Assembly (NCBI RefSeq): GCF_900112415.1 | Contig: NZ_FOLV01000007.1 | Location: 1-64,000, forward strand | Source: Bacillus sp. 491mf | Lineage (GTDB): Bacteria > Bacillota > Bacilli > Bacillales > Bacillaceae_G | Direction of reading: 5' to 3' | Length of the DNA stretch: 64,000 nucleotides | Shown: positions 46,984 through 55,035 of the stretch, piece after piece | How positions within the stretch are numbered: position 1 is the first letter of the stretch | How the letters are laid out: the number at the start of each line of letters is the position of its first letter | Notes under the pieces: generated by a model | Database searches by the model: none | The model's input: the letters and a program-made list of their open reading frames with translations, nothing else | What the model was told of the DNA's origin: nothing | Made by a program: the position numbers and the translations under genes

Positions 46984-47637
46984 ATGAATCAGTTTCGAAG
47001 AATAATAATTATCAATATTATCACGTTAATTGTATTAGTTGGTGGTGGTGTTGGCGGTTATTACTATTACAATCAATCTCAAAATTATTTAAAAACAGAA
47101 AATGCAAAAATTGATGGAAAAATAATTCCAATCGCATCACCAGTAGCAGGGAAGTTAACAGAATGGAAAGCTGAAGCAGGTAAGAATTACAATGAAAACG
47201 ATAAATTAGGTACTGTTTCTATAGTGGGACCAAACGGTGAGCAAACAGTGGATGTAACAATTCCGAAAAATGCAACTGTTGTTCAATCAAATGCAACAAC
47301 AAATGCTTTTGTTGGAGCAGGTAGTCCAATTGCGTATGCATATGATATGAATGATTTATGGGTAACAGCAAATATTGAAGAAACAGATATTGATAGTGTA
47401 CACAAAGGTCAAGAAGTAGACGTGTATGTAGATGCATATCCTGATACAACGTTAACAGGAAAAGTAGAACAAGTTGGTTTAACAACAGCGAATACGTTCT
47501 CTATGCTACCATCAAGCAATGCAACAGCAAACTATACAAAAGTAACACAAGTTGTACCAGTTAAAGTTTCTTTAGATCATAGCAAATCAGTAAATATTGT
47601 TCCTGGAATGAATGTGACAGTTCGTATTCATAAGTAA
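46984..47637 (+). CDS. HlyD/EmrA-type efflux adaptor, short
   Basis: 217 aa. One N-terminal membrane segment (about 6-26, IIIINIITLIVLVGGGVGGY), then a biotinyl-lipoyl-like domain (KIDGKIIPIASPVAGKLTEW) and a beta-barrel part (YAYDMNDLWVTANIEETDI). It lacks the long coiled-coil hairpin of Gram-negative HlyD/EmrA, hence the short length. ATG 46984 behind AAGGAGAGG. It precedes the DHA2 transporter by 14 nt and likely assists it at the membrane surface. Confidence 0.88.
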   Translation: MNQFRRIIIINIITLIVLVGGGVGGYYYYNQSQNYLKTENAKIDGKIIPIASPVAGKLTEWKAEAGKNYNENDKLGTVSIVGPNGEQTVDVTIPKNATVVQSNATTNAFVGAGSPIAYAYDMNDLWVTANIEETDIDSVHKGQEVDVYVDAYPDTTLTGKVEQVGLTTANTFSMLPSSNATANYTKVTQVVPVKVSLDHSKSVNIVPGMNVTVRIHK

Positions 47638-47651
47638 GGGGGGAAGATAAA

Positions 47652-49439
47652 ATGTCCTCAACTTTAATTGTAGGATATGCATTATTTTGTATTGTCGTCT
47701 TCTTCCTTGTAAATCGTCTTTTAAGAAAGAAAAAAACGAACGCGGGAGAAGAAAAAGTCCCAGCCGTAAGTAAGATAGAAGCAAAGCAACCAGAACAAGA
47801 AGTTTCAAATGTTGTGGAATTAGAAACACCAAAAAAAGAAGTAGTAGAACAAGAAATACCGAAAATTACAAAAGAAGAACCCAAAAAAGAACCAAAAAAG
47901 CAATTGCCAGTAGAAAATGTAAATGTAAAAGCAGTTGTAGCAGTATTAATTCTCGGTATGTTCGTGTCAATTTTAAACCAAACAGTCATTAATGTTGCTT
48001 TGCCAGCATTAATGAATGAATTTAACGTATCCACTTCAACGGCACAATGGTTAACAACAGGATTTATGCTTGTAAATGGTATTTTAGTGCCAATTAGTGC
48101 GTTTTTAGTTTCACGGTTTACGTATCGTAAACTATTTGTAGCAGCGATGTTGTTCTTTACAGTAGGTTCTATTATTTGTGCTGTATCTGGAAGCTTCACG
48201 ATGATGATGACAGGACGCGTGACGCAAGCAGTTGGAGCAGGGATTTTAATGCCAGTTGGTATGAATATTTTCATGACTTTATTCCCGCCTCATAAGCGCG
48301 GAGCAGCGATGGGGTTACTTGGGGTAGCGATGATTTTAGCACCAGCTATTGGACCAACTATAACAGGTTGGGTTATTCAAAATTACAATTGGAACTTAAT
48401 TTTCTACGCGATGTTTGTCATTGGTTTATTTGTCACATTCCTATCTGTAAAATTCTTTACACTAGCTCAGCCAGTTTCTAAAACAAAGTTAGACATATTT
48501 GGCGTTATTAGTTCAAGTATTGGGCTTGGTAGCTTACTGTATGGATTTAGTGAAGCCGGAAATAAGGGTTGGAGCAGTGTGGAAGTTGTGATTTCACTTA
48601 TCATTGGTGTAATTGGGATAGCGTTCTTTATTTGGAGAGAGATGACGACGGATAATAAGATGCTTGATTTACAAGTATTTAAATATCCAACGTTTACTTT
48701 CACATTATTAATTAACGCAATTGTAACGATGGCACTCTTTGGAGGTATGTTATTACTTCCTGTATATCTGCAAAATATTCGCGGCTTTACGCCAATTGAG
48801 TCAGGTTTATTGCTTCTTCCAGGATCATTAATTATGGGGATCATGGGACCAATTGCAGGAAAGTTATTTGATAAATATGGTATTCGTCCATTAGCGATAT
48901 TTGGATTGGCTCTTACGACATTTGCAACATATGAATTTACTAAGTTAACAATGGATACACCATATAGCGTCATTATGACGGATTATATTATACGTTCATT
49001 TGGTATGGCATTCATTATGATGCCAATTATGACAGCGGGTATGAACGCACTGCCAATGAAGTTAATTTCTCACGGTACTGCAACGCAAAATACATCAAGA
49101 CAAGTAGCAGGTTCAATCGGTACAGCGATCTTAATTACAATTATGACGCAGCAAACAACAAATCACGTCGCAGATTACGGAAATATGCTAACGAAAACAA
49201 ATCCAATTTTAGTTGATAAGGTACATGGAATGGGACAAAACTTAGCAGCGGTTGCTGGATCAGCACAAGCTGGAGATGTGATGAGCACGCAACTATTATT
49301 CGGACAAATTTCGAAGCTGTCTGCGATTAACGGTATTAATGACGCATTCTTAATTGCAACAATATTAGCGGGTATTGCTTGGGTATTATCACTATTCTTA
49401 CCATCAGGTAATAAGCCAAATCGAAAAGCAGGGAATTAA
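47652..49439 (+). CDS. DHA2 family MFS drug efflux transporter with N-terminal extension
   Basis: 595 aa. The MFS core (about 95-590) starts AVVAVLILGMFVSILNQTVI and shows the DHA2 motif NVALPALMNEFNVSTSTAQW and AAMGLLGVAMILAPAIGPTI (motif C). Fourteen membrane segments are expected. Unusual: an extra N-terminal membrane helix (about 5-20, IVGYALFCIVVFFLVNRLLR) followed by a charged Lys/Glu/Pro linker of about 70 residues (LETPKKEVVEQEIP, KKEPKKQ). Operon with the HlyD gene; TetR control likely. Substrate unknown. Confidence 0.9.
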   Translation: MSSTLIVGYALFCIVVFFLVNRLLRKKKTNAGEEKVPAVSKIEAKQPEQEVSNVVELETPKKEVVEQEIPKITKEEPKKEPKKQLPVENVNVKAVVAVLILGMFVSILNQTVINVALPALMNEFNVSTSTAQWLTTGFMLVNGILVPISAFLVSRFTYRKLFVAAMLFFTVGSIICAVSGSFTMMMTGRVTQAVGAGILMPVGMNIFMTLFPPHKRGAAMGLLGVAMILAPAIGPTITGWVIQNYNWNLIFYAMFVIGLFVTFLSVKFFTLAQPVSKTKLDIFGVISSSIGLGSLLYGFSEAGNKGWSSVEVVISLIIGVIGIAFFIWREMTTDNKMLDLQVFKYPTFTFTLLINAIVTMALFGGMLLLPVYLQNIRGFTPIESGLLLLPGSLIMGIMGPIAGKLFDKYGIRPLAIFGLALTTFATYEFTKLTMDTPYSVIMTDYIIRSFGMAFIMMPIMTAGMNALPMKLISHGTATQNTSRQVAGSIGTAILITIMTQQTTNHVADYGNMLTKTNPILVDKVHGMGQNLAAVAGSAQAGDVMSTQLLFGQISKLSAINGINDAFLIATILAGIAWVLSLFLPSGNKPNRKAGN

Positions 49440-49492
49440 TTTCTCTGCTTTTTTCTTTTGGATATTATAAAAAAATATGGATAATTGATAGA

Positions 49493-49530
49493 AATAAACC
49501 GCCATTATGCAATCATAATGGCGGTTCATT
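49493..49530. terminator. bidirectional terminator
   Basis: Stem AACCGCCATTATG / CATAATGGCGGTT with loop CAAT, between the MFS gene and the convergent CPBP gene. Confidence 0.88.
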
Positions 49531-50237
49531 TAGTACAAGAAAGAACATGTATTAATTGTGATGTGAAGCAGAATAGCGGGAACGATAGAGTTCGTTTGTT
49601 TATATAATAAAGAAGCAAAGAGACCAGTAATAAAGGCGCCCACCATAATTCCAACTGAATACGTATGAGCGATACCGAATAATAAACTCGAAATGATAGC
49701 AGCTGGCCAAAATGTGAATTTCTCTCCAAAGAAACGTAAAAGTATGCCTCTGCATATTAGTTCTTCTTTAATAGGTGCAAGTAATCCAACTGTAAGAATT
49801 AGTAAGAATTTGTACTGTTCTAACGTAGCAAAATTTAATGCATCTACTTGCTCTTGTACCGAATTAGGGAAAATTTTATCTAGTATAACAAGGTCGATAA
49901 AAATACCGATAGCGTAATAAAGGAGTATGTATATATACGTACGAAAAGATTTTAAACATTGAAAATCAATCGCTGGTAATACTAGAGTTTTAAGTGGTTT
50001 ATACTTTGCGATATATAGCATTAAAAAGAATAGGGCTATGAATTCATAACTAATACTTTCAAGTGATTCAAGTAGAGGAGTATGTGTATTTGGGCGAACA
50101 TATTTATATAACTCGATAGGGAGTATAGTGAAAACTCCATTAATCATTGGAATAACGAGAATGATCATTAACAGGATTCCAAAAAATTCAAGCCAAGATG
50201 TTTTCGTTTGCTGTTCTATTTGTATATGTGTTTGCAA
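49530..50237 (-). CDS. CPBP family intramembrane metalloprotease, copy 1
   Basis: 235 aa, six to eight membrane segments, CAAX protease/bacteriocin-processing (Abi) family. Motif 1 EELICRG (E-E-x3-R, near 162), motif 2 FGIAHTYS (F-x3-H) and motif 3 HITIN (H-x3-N). The start is TTG behind AAAGGAG. It is a paralog of the next gene, with the same GIAHTYS-G-MV/A-AF-TG layout. Family roles include self-immunity to bacteriocins and prenyl-protein cleavage; none is shown here. Confidence 0.88.
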   Translation of the reverse strand: MQTHIQIEQQTKTSWLEFFGILLMIILVIPMINGVFTILPIELYKYVRPNTHTPLLESLESISYEFIALFFLMLYIAKYKPLKTLVLPAIDFQCLKSFRTYIYILLYYAIGIFIDLVILDKIFPNSVQEQVDALNFATLEQYKFLLILTVGLLAPIKEELICRGILLRFFGEKFTFWPAAIISSLLFGIAHTYSVGIMVGAFITGLFASLLYKQTNSIVPAILLHITINTCSFLY

Positions 50238-50289
50238 AGTCTTGCTCCTTTCTAGTAGTAGTAGTAATTTGACTTTGTGTATCCCTTGT

Positions 50290-51006
50290 TTATGTTAAAA
50301 ACGCGAGCATATTATTCATCATATGAAATAATATAGCAGGAATAATAGAATTTGTTTTTTTATATAATACAGCCATAAATATCCCCGTCATAAAAGCGCT
50401 GGCCATAACACCTAAAGAATATGTATGGGCGATTCCGAAGATGAAACTGGATCCAATTGCTGCTATCAAAAATGGAAAACGTTGCTGGAAAAATTGAAGA
50501 ATGACTCCACGGAAAATAAGTTCTTCAATAATAGGGACGAAAATCGCACCTTCTAAAATTAGTAGAGTTTTATATTGTTTTAAAGTATTTAAGTTTAAAG
50601 CTACATCTTGTTCCTGCGTTGCATGAGGAAATATCTTAGAAATTATAAATATATTAATCGTAATACTAAACACAAAGAAAAGAAATAAGTATACATATGT
50701 GCGAACTTTCTGGAGTGCTTGGAAATTTAAAGCAGGTAATAACAGTTCTTTCATAGGTTCGTATTTAAAAATAAACAATAATAAAATGAGCAGTTGTAAT
50801 AAAGCACCTCCGGTTGCTCCAAGTGAGCTATATAGGGCGCTTGTTTTTTTATCAGAAATGCCTTCGCTATAAATCATAAATGGAAGACTTATAAATAAGT
50901 CACTTATGATCTTTGCCCCAAAAAAGGCAAATAAAACAGAACCGATGAATTTTCCCCATGATAAGGAATGTTTTTGATCATATGTAAGTTGTATAGAATG
51001 TTGCAT
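50290..51006 (-). CDS. CPBP family intramembrane metalloprotease, copy 2
   Basis: 238 aa. Same family as its downstream neighbour: EELIFRG near 165, FGIAHTYS and HMMNN. All metal ligands are kept in both copies. ATG behind AGAGGATTCG. It lies 53 nt upstream of copy 1 on the same strand, so this is a tandem duplication that has diverged considerably and is probably co-transcribed. Confidence 0.88.
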   Translation of the reverse strand: MQHSIQLTYDQKHSLSWGKFIGSVLFAFFGAKIISDLFISLPFMIYSEGISDKKTSALYSSLGATGGALLQLLILLLFIFKYEPMKELLLPALNFQALQKVRTYVYLFLFFVFSITINIFIISKIFPHATQEQDVALNLNTLKQYKTLLILEGAIFVPIIEELIFRGVILQFFQQRFPFLIAAIGSSFIFGIAHTYSLGVMASAFMTGIFMAVLYKKTNSIIPAILFHMMNNMLAFLT

Positions 51007-51110
51007 ATATCGAATCCTCTCTATTATTTATATATAAAATTATACATATTTAGATAAAATGTACCATAAGTTAATGTTACATAATAGTTTGAAATTTTGT
51101 GATTAAAGTG

Positions 51111-51144
51111 AAAATCACCTTAGCTTTTACTAAGGTGATTTTTG
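51111..51144. terminator. hairpin terminator
   Basis: Stem AAAATCACCTTAG / CTAAGGTGATTTT, downstream of the minus-strand HD gene. Confidence 0.85.
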
Positions 51145-51156
51145 TTCTGTTATTGA

Positions 51157-51729
51157 TTAACATATTTGCTCCGCTTTTTCATTGGTAGAAATATGAGCAG
51201 AGGATGTTGATTGTTGGACTTGTAATTCACGATCTACCATCTTATCTAATCGCTTGATTGCTTGCAGTGCTTTTTCATAAGAGATTGCTCGGTAGTGATG
51301 TGCCCCGCCCGGTTCTTCATCGGCTTCGTCTGCCCATTTAATAATATTTTGGAGAGGTGTTCTCTCAAGTGATTGTTCTAGTAGAAAAGAATCAGTGTGC
51401 AGGAGAATGGCAACAGAAATTTCCTTTGCTTGTTTTGGATGTTCTCCTAATCGGATTAGCAATTTATGAGCTCTTTCTGCTCCTTTAATGGCGTGTATAT
51501 CATTCTTTTTATATAATTCATAGTCCCATTCCCCATCACGATACCATGTATGATGTCCGATATCATGAAGAAAGCCAGCCTTTGTTGCCGCGTCGACTGA
51601 GGCGTGATGCTTTTTTGCTAAGTGAAACGCATGATAAGCGACGGCAATCGCATGGACCATTCCAGAACGGTTTACATACTTTTGTGTAATATGGTGTTGG
51701 AAAATTTGTTCAAGCGTGATACGGCGCAT
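51157..51729 (-). CDS. HD domain protein
   Basis: 190 aa. HD-superfamily phosphohydrolase motif: His in AIAVAYHAFHLA, then AGFLHDIGHHTW (HD), and a later conserved Asp region ILLHTDSF. Substrate unknown; such proteins often hydrolyse nucleotides. ATG 51729 is chosen behind AAAAGGAGTGA; a longer frame to 51786 has no ribosome site. It stands alone. Confidence 0.8.
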   Translation of the reverse strand: MRRITLEQIFQHHITQKYVNRSGMVHAIAVAYHAFHLAKKHHASVDAATKAGFLHDIGHHTWYRDGEWDYELYKKNDIHAIKGAERAHKLLIRLGEHPKQAKEISVAILLHTDSFLLEQSLERTPLQNIIKWADEADEEPGGAHHYRAISYEKALQAIKRLDKMVDRELQVQQSTSSAHISTNEKAEQIC

Positions 51730-51857
51730 AAAGCATTCACTCCTTTTGTTCATTGATGTATATGATGAAAACGAATAGATAGCCATAAGTATATTTTGAA
51801 CATTTTACTTCATCATATTGTGTTAGTAAAGTAATTAGTGATGTAATAGGGAAATTT

Positions 51858-51972
51858 TTATTCTACTTTTACTTGAATATAACCAGCATCGCCTTGCTCC
51901 CAAAAAACGCCGATATAATATACGTATGTTCCAGGTTTACTTGGAAGAGGAATTGTATTGTGAGTTGTATTT
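51858..51972 (-). pseudogene. C-terminal remnant of an unidentified protein
   Basis: Reads IPLPSKPGTYVYYIGVFWEQ then GDAGYIQVKVE and a stop. Upstream the frame meets a TGA almost at once and no ribosome site is present, so only about 37 codons of a 3' end survive. The peptide looks like the last beta strands of a secreted or surface protein. The parent is not identified. Confidence 0.5.
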
Positions 51973-52227
51973 CACACTATTAATTTTATTTCGGATAGGA
52001 AAAGAGAATCTAGTATTTGCTAGAGAAGACCATGTCGTTAGGGTTGATAGAAGAGATAAAAAACTCATAATATAGAGCGAGGTATCAAAAATCCTACTGG
52101 TACAGAAATCATGCCCAACTTTGGAGATATTTTAACAGAATGATCAAGAATTGTATAAATGTCTATTTCACATAGCCATATTTGGTCATATATATATGGT
52201 ACCCCTATAAAGAAAGGATTTGACTTT
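51973..52227. other. degenerate intergenic region
   Basis: Contains short coding-like scraps on the plus strand (for example ENLVFAREDHVVRVDRRDKK followed by a stop, and GIKNPTGTEIMPNFGDILTE followed by TGA) without starts. They suggest successive deletions. No complete gene is seen before 52228. Confidence 0.35.
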
Positions 52228-52470
52228 ATGGCTCTTTTAACTAACTGTGAAACCTGCACTCCTCCTGCGGGTTCAACACCTATTCTCACTCTGAATGTAC
52301 CTGGTGGGCTTGCTATTGACCTATTAGGAATTCATATTGAAGCTTGTCCAATCTGTGTTACAGTATTCACTGATGGTGGTACACTAACAGCTCAACAACA
52401 AGACATTGTAGATAACCTTCTTCAGACTGTTCGTATTTTTAATCCGGATATTAAAAACTTTCAAAAATAA
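52228..52470 (+). CDS. small Cys-containing protein of unknown function
   Basis: 80 aa. Begins MALLTNCETCTPPAGSTP, has a central hydrophobic stretch (VPGGLAIDLLGIHIEACPIC) and an Asn/Gln-containing C-terminus. Two C-x2-C pairs (CETC near 7-10 and CPIC near 40-43) could bind metal or form disulfides. No signal peptide. ATG 52228 behind AAAGAAAGGAT; the terminator at 52498 supports a real transcription unit. A spore-coat or exosporium role is a guess from composition only. Confidence 0.65.
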   Translation: MALLTNCETCTPPAGSTPILTLNVPGGLAIDLLGIHIEACPICVTVFTDGGTLTAQQQDIVDNLLQTVRIFNPDIKNFQK

Positions 52471-52497
52471 ATAAACTAATAAGTGTATAGATATATC

Positions 52498-52533
52498 AAA
52501 AAGCCTTCGTTTTTCTCCTTAAGGCTTTTTGAA
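52498..52533 (+). terminator. terminator of small Cys protein gene
   Basis: Stem CAAAAAGCCTT / AAGGCTTTTTG. Confidence 0.8.
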
Positions 52534-52534
52534 G

Positions 52535-52690
52535 TGAACCCATAAAGTTAGACGGGTTATTTGATTATGCGGCGGTTAAGGTCTGAACTCGGTATTGTTA
52601 CTTAGTTCAGGCCTTTTAATTTTGCCTTAATTCGTTTGTGATTGTAGTAATCTATATATTTCATTAGTTCTTTCTTGATTGATCTACACT
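52535..52690 (-). mobile_element. IS3-family (IS150-like) remnant
   Basis: The plus-strand left edge TGAACCCATAAAGTTAGAC looks like an IS3-type terminal inverted repeat. On the minus strand the end of an OrfB transposase is readable: ELMKYIDYYNHKRIKAKLKG, then a frame change, then QYRVQTLTAA and a stop. Only about 150 bp is left, so the element is dead. A stretch further upstream (ELTPKKVQRIMKEFE) may be part of the same or another relic. Confidence 0.7.
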
Positions 52691-52861
52691 TTCAAATTCC
52701 TTCATAATGCGTTGCACTTTTTTAGGTGTGAGTTCTGGCTAGTCGTTTTGGGAATACTCCACGAATTTAACGTAACTGGATATAAAAAAATCGGATTGCT
52801 TATAAAAATGCACAAAACCCCCGAATTGTGGACGAAAAAAATTTCCATGATTCGAGGTACA

Positions 52862-52975
52862 GTTCACACATGCATGCTCCCTCTGTTTTAAACCTCGCCC
52901 GTGGCAGAAAAAGGCCCTGACCGCTTCTACGCATAGCCAGAAGCTTTCGTCTCTCGAAAAAGAAGTTTGGTTTTA
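52862..52975 (-). repeat. repeat family 2, copy e (inverted, 3'-truncated)
   Basis: On the minus strand: GAGACGAAAGCTTCTGGC, TATGCGTAGAAGCGGTCAGG, CTGCCACGGGCGAGGTTTAA, then divergence where other copies have GGGCATGTTGT. The 604-bp gap from 52470 to 53074 is filled by the terminator, IS relic, this repeat and about 90 bp of AT-rich sequence. Confidence 0.7.
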
Positions 52976-53073
52976 ATTAACTGATTAGTTCGAAAAAAAC
53001 GTTCTGTTTTGACTAATCAATTAAATAATTATGTTAAAATTAAATTACATTTATTTGGAAATGTTGTGTTTGT

Positions 53074-53385
53074 TTGGAAAATGAAATAGTTATTCCAAAG
53101 AAGAACGGTATAATTAGTTATCTTTCTTTGGTTATTGGAATTATTTGTTTTTTTATCGTTTTTGTAACACCGACAAGAATAGCGAATATCGGAAGTTTAG
53201 TTGGAGATTATATAACATTTTTTCTTACGGGAATAGGTATCATACTTTCTATAATCGGGATAGCGAAGAAAACAGAGAAAAATGTAGTTCCTATAATATC
53301 TTTAATCCTCTCCTCTTCTTTCTTTATATTTTGGATAATCGCGATTTTCTTATTGGTGACGGGTCAAATTGAATTTGCTCCGTAG
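53074..53385 (+). CDS. small membrane protein of unknown function
   Basis: 103 aa with three membrane segments (about 14-33, 42-62, 72-97) and a KKTEKN loop. The likely start is TTG 53074 (M-E-N-EIVIPKKNG); no good ribosome site precedes it, so the start is uncertain. A terminator follows at 53440. Not recognised. It lies between two inverted family-2 repeats, in the accessory part of the window. Confidence 0.55.
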   Translation: MENEIVIPKKNGIISYLSLVIGIICFFIVFVTPTRIANIGSLVGDYITFFLTGIGIILSIIGIAKKTEKNVVPIISLILSSSFFIFWIIAIFLLVTGQIEFAP

Positions 53386-53439
53386 CATGCAAATACCTTT
53401 AAACTATAGTTCAAAAAGAATAGTAAAATATTTCGCCAA

Positions 53440-53470
53440 AAAACGCTCAGACTTCTGAGCGTTTGAATTT
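53440..53470 (+). terminator. hairpin terminator
   Basis: Stem AAACGCTCAG / CTGAGCGTTT with loop ACTT, then GAATTTTTT. Confidence 0.8.
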
Positions 53471-53478
53471 TTTAACAA

Positions 53479-53615
53479 ATAAGTCGCTGCTATGTAAAAT
53501 ACAACATGCCCCGTACTTGTTTGCTCTTTTTGTTTTAAACCTCGCCCGTGGCAGAAAAAGGCCCTGGCCGCTACTATGCACGGCCAGAAGCTCTCGTCCT
53601 CCCCTAAAAAAGGGT
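53479..53615 (-). repeat. repeat family 2, copy f (inverted, full length)
   Basis: On the minus strand it runs from CCTTTTTTAGGGGAGGACGA to GCATGTTGTATTTTACATAG and CAGCGACTTAT. It is closest to a consensus of the family. It lies next to the sspI 3' end. Confidence 0.75.
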
Positions 53616-53639
53616 TTTTTATATCTGTTTTACCCCTGC

Positions 53640-53849
53640 TTATTTTTTTACACCTTGCTCTAGCGTCGCTAACATCTCATGCTTTTCACTATCATCAGCA
53701 TTTTTCCAAATCACTTCGAATAACACACCAAGTCCTGGAAGCATTTTTTCTTCTCCGCTTTGAATCGCATCGACAATTGTTTCTTGTAATTGGTCTTGTG
53801 TATTTCCAGCTATGTTTGCTAATACAGCACCGCGTAAATTAAAGTTCAT
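53640..53849 (-). CDS. sspI: small acid-soluble spore protein SspI
   Basis: 69 aa. Contains the SspI hallmark [20 protein letters not shown] and [19 protein letters not shown]. SspI is a minor forespore protein expressed under SigG in B. subtilis. ATG 53849 (MNFNLRG) is used, behind AGAGGTGAAAG; a GTG/ATG 9 nt further upstream overlaps that ribosome site. Adjacent and divergent to ysgA, as in B. subtilis. Confidence 0.93.
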   Translation of the reverse strand: MNFNLRGAVLANIAGNTQDQLQETIVDAIQSGEEKMLPGLGVLFEVIWKNADDSEKHEMLATLEQGVKK

Positions 53850-53963
53850 CGCTTTCACCTCTTTTTAGGAATGGAAACTGACGTTAGTTTTTGTTCTTTT
53901 TTATGTAAATATGTATGAAAAATAGGCTATAATGAGAAGACAAGAAGAGAGGGAATGCATAGA

Positions 53964-54728
53964 ATGAAAAACATTGATTCAGTACAAAATCCGCGCGTAA
54001 AGCAGTGGAAGAAGCTGCAGACGAAAAAAGAGCGCGATAAAAAAGGATTATTTTTTGTAGAAGGATTCCATTTAGTTGAGGAAGCTTTAAAAGCAGGCGT
54101 TGTAACAGAGTTAATCGTCTCAGATCAGACGGATCTTCCGAAAGATTGGACGGTTGATGATGTAGAAATGTATATTTTGTCTGAAGCGGTTGTAAAATTG
54201 TTATGTGAAACAGAAACGACACAAGGAGTATTTGCGGTTTGTGAGAAACATGAAAAAGAAATTGCTCTTACAAATGGGAAGTTTCTACTATTAGACGGCC
54301 TGCAAGACCCAGGGAATTTAGGGACAATCATTCGTACCGCAGATGCAGCTGGACTTGATGCTGTTATCCTTGGAGAAGGATGTGTCGATGTATATAACAG
54401 TAAAGTACTACGTTCTACGCAAGGTTCTGTATTCCATTTACCGATTGTAAAAGGAAACTTAGAAGAATGGGTAGACAAGTTAACTGAAAATAACGTTCCT
54501 GTATACGGAACAGCACTTGAAAATGGTGTTCCATACGGTGAAGTAGCACCGACAGGAAGTTTTGCATTAATTGTAGGTAACGAAGGAAACGGTGTTCGCC
54601 AAGAGCTTCTTGCGAAATGTAAGCAAAACTTATATATTCCGATTTACGGAGGAGCAGAATCATTAAATGTTGCGGTTGCAGCAGGTATTTTAACGTATTA
54701 TTTGCAAACTCCGGTTGCGAATCGATAA
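53964..54728 (+). CDS. ysgA: SpoU/TrmH-family RNA 2'-O-methyltransferase YsgA
   Basis: 254 aa. N-terminal substrate domain (about 1-90), then SPOUT domain with motif 1 GLQDPGNLGTIIRTADAAGL (near 116), motif 2 ALIVGNEGNGV (near 203) and motif 3 IPIYGGAESLNVAVAAGI (near 224). Expected to use SAM to methylate rRNA or tRNA ribose; the exact site is unknown. ATG 53964 has 10-nt spacing from GAGGG, while ATG 53955 has only 1 nt. Confidence 0.9.
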   Translation: MKNIDSVQNPRVKQWKKLQTKKERDKKGLFFVEGFHLVEEALKAGVVTELIVSDQTDLPKDWTVDDVEMYILSEAVVKLLCETETTQGVFAVCEKHEKEIALTNGKFLLLDGLQDPGNLGTIIRTADAAGLDAVILGEGCVDVYNSKVLRSTQGSVFHLPIVKGNLEEWVDKLTENNVPVYGTALENGVPYGEVAPTGSFALIVGNEGNGVRQELLAKCKQNLYIPIYGGAESLNVAVAAGILTYYLQTPVANR

Positions 54729-54743
54729 AAAACTTCTTATAAT
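54715..54743 (+). promoter_or_regulatory. SigA promoter of pheST
   Basis: TTGCGA (54715-54720), 17-nt spacer, TATAAT (54738-54743). The -35 lies in the last codons of ysgA. Confidence 0.78.
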
Positions 54744-54749
54744 AGGTGG

Positions 54750-55012
54750 AAGTGAAATAGTTTAAAAAACGATGATAGAGAAGAGTAACTTGCAAAATCG
54801 CCATATAGGGAGAGAGTGCCATAGACTGAAAGCATTCTTATGGTAGACGGAAGTGAATTCACCTCTGGAGTTGACGCCAGGACCATGTAAATGTAAAGGC
54901 GTTCCGGTTGAAAAAGCCGTTATAACGAATTAAGTGGGCAGACTCGTTCTGTCAATTTAGGGTGGTACCGCGAATTTACCTCGTCCCTTTTTAGGGAGCG
55001 AGGTTTTTTTAT
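54750..55012 (+). promoter_or_regulatory. T-box riboswitch, phenylalanyl (pheS leader)
   Basis: Specifier codon TTC (Phe) at 54858-54860 before ACCTCTGG; T-box AGGGTGGTACCGCG at 54959-54972; terminator CCTCGTCCC / GGGAGCGAGG with T7 at 54978-55011. Controls pheST by tRNA-Phe charging. Confidence 0.93.
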
Positions 55013-55035
55013 TTTTATCATTAGGAGGGTTCCAA

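Noticed and set aside
52679-52891. 70-aa plus-strand ORF near the IS relic
   Set aside because: It crosses the IS remnant and the inverted repeat on the wrong strand and shows no ribosome site.
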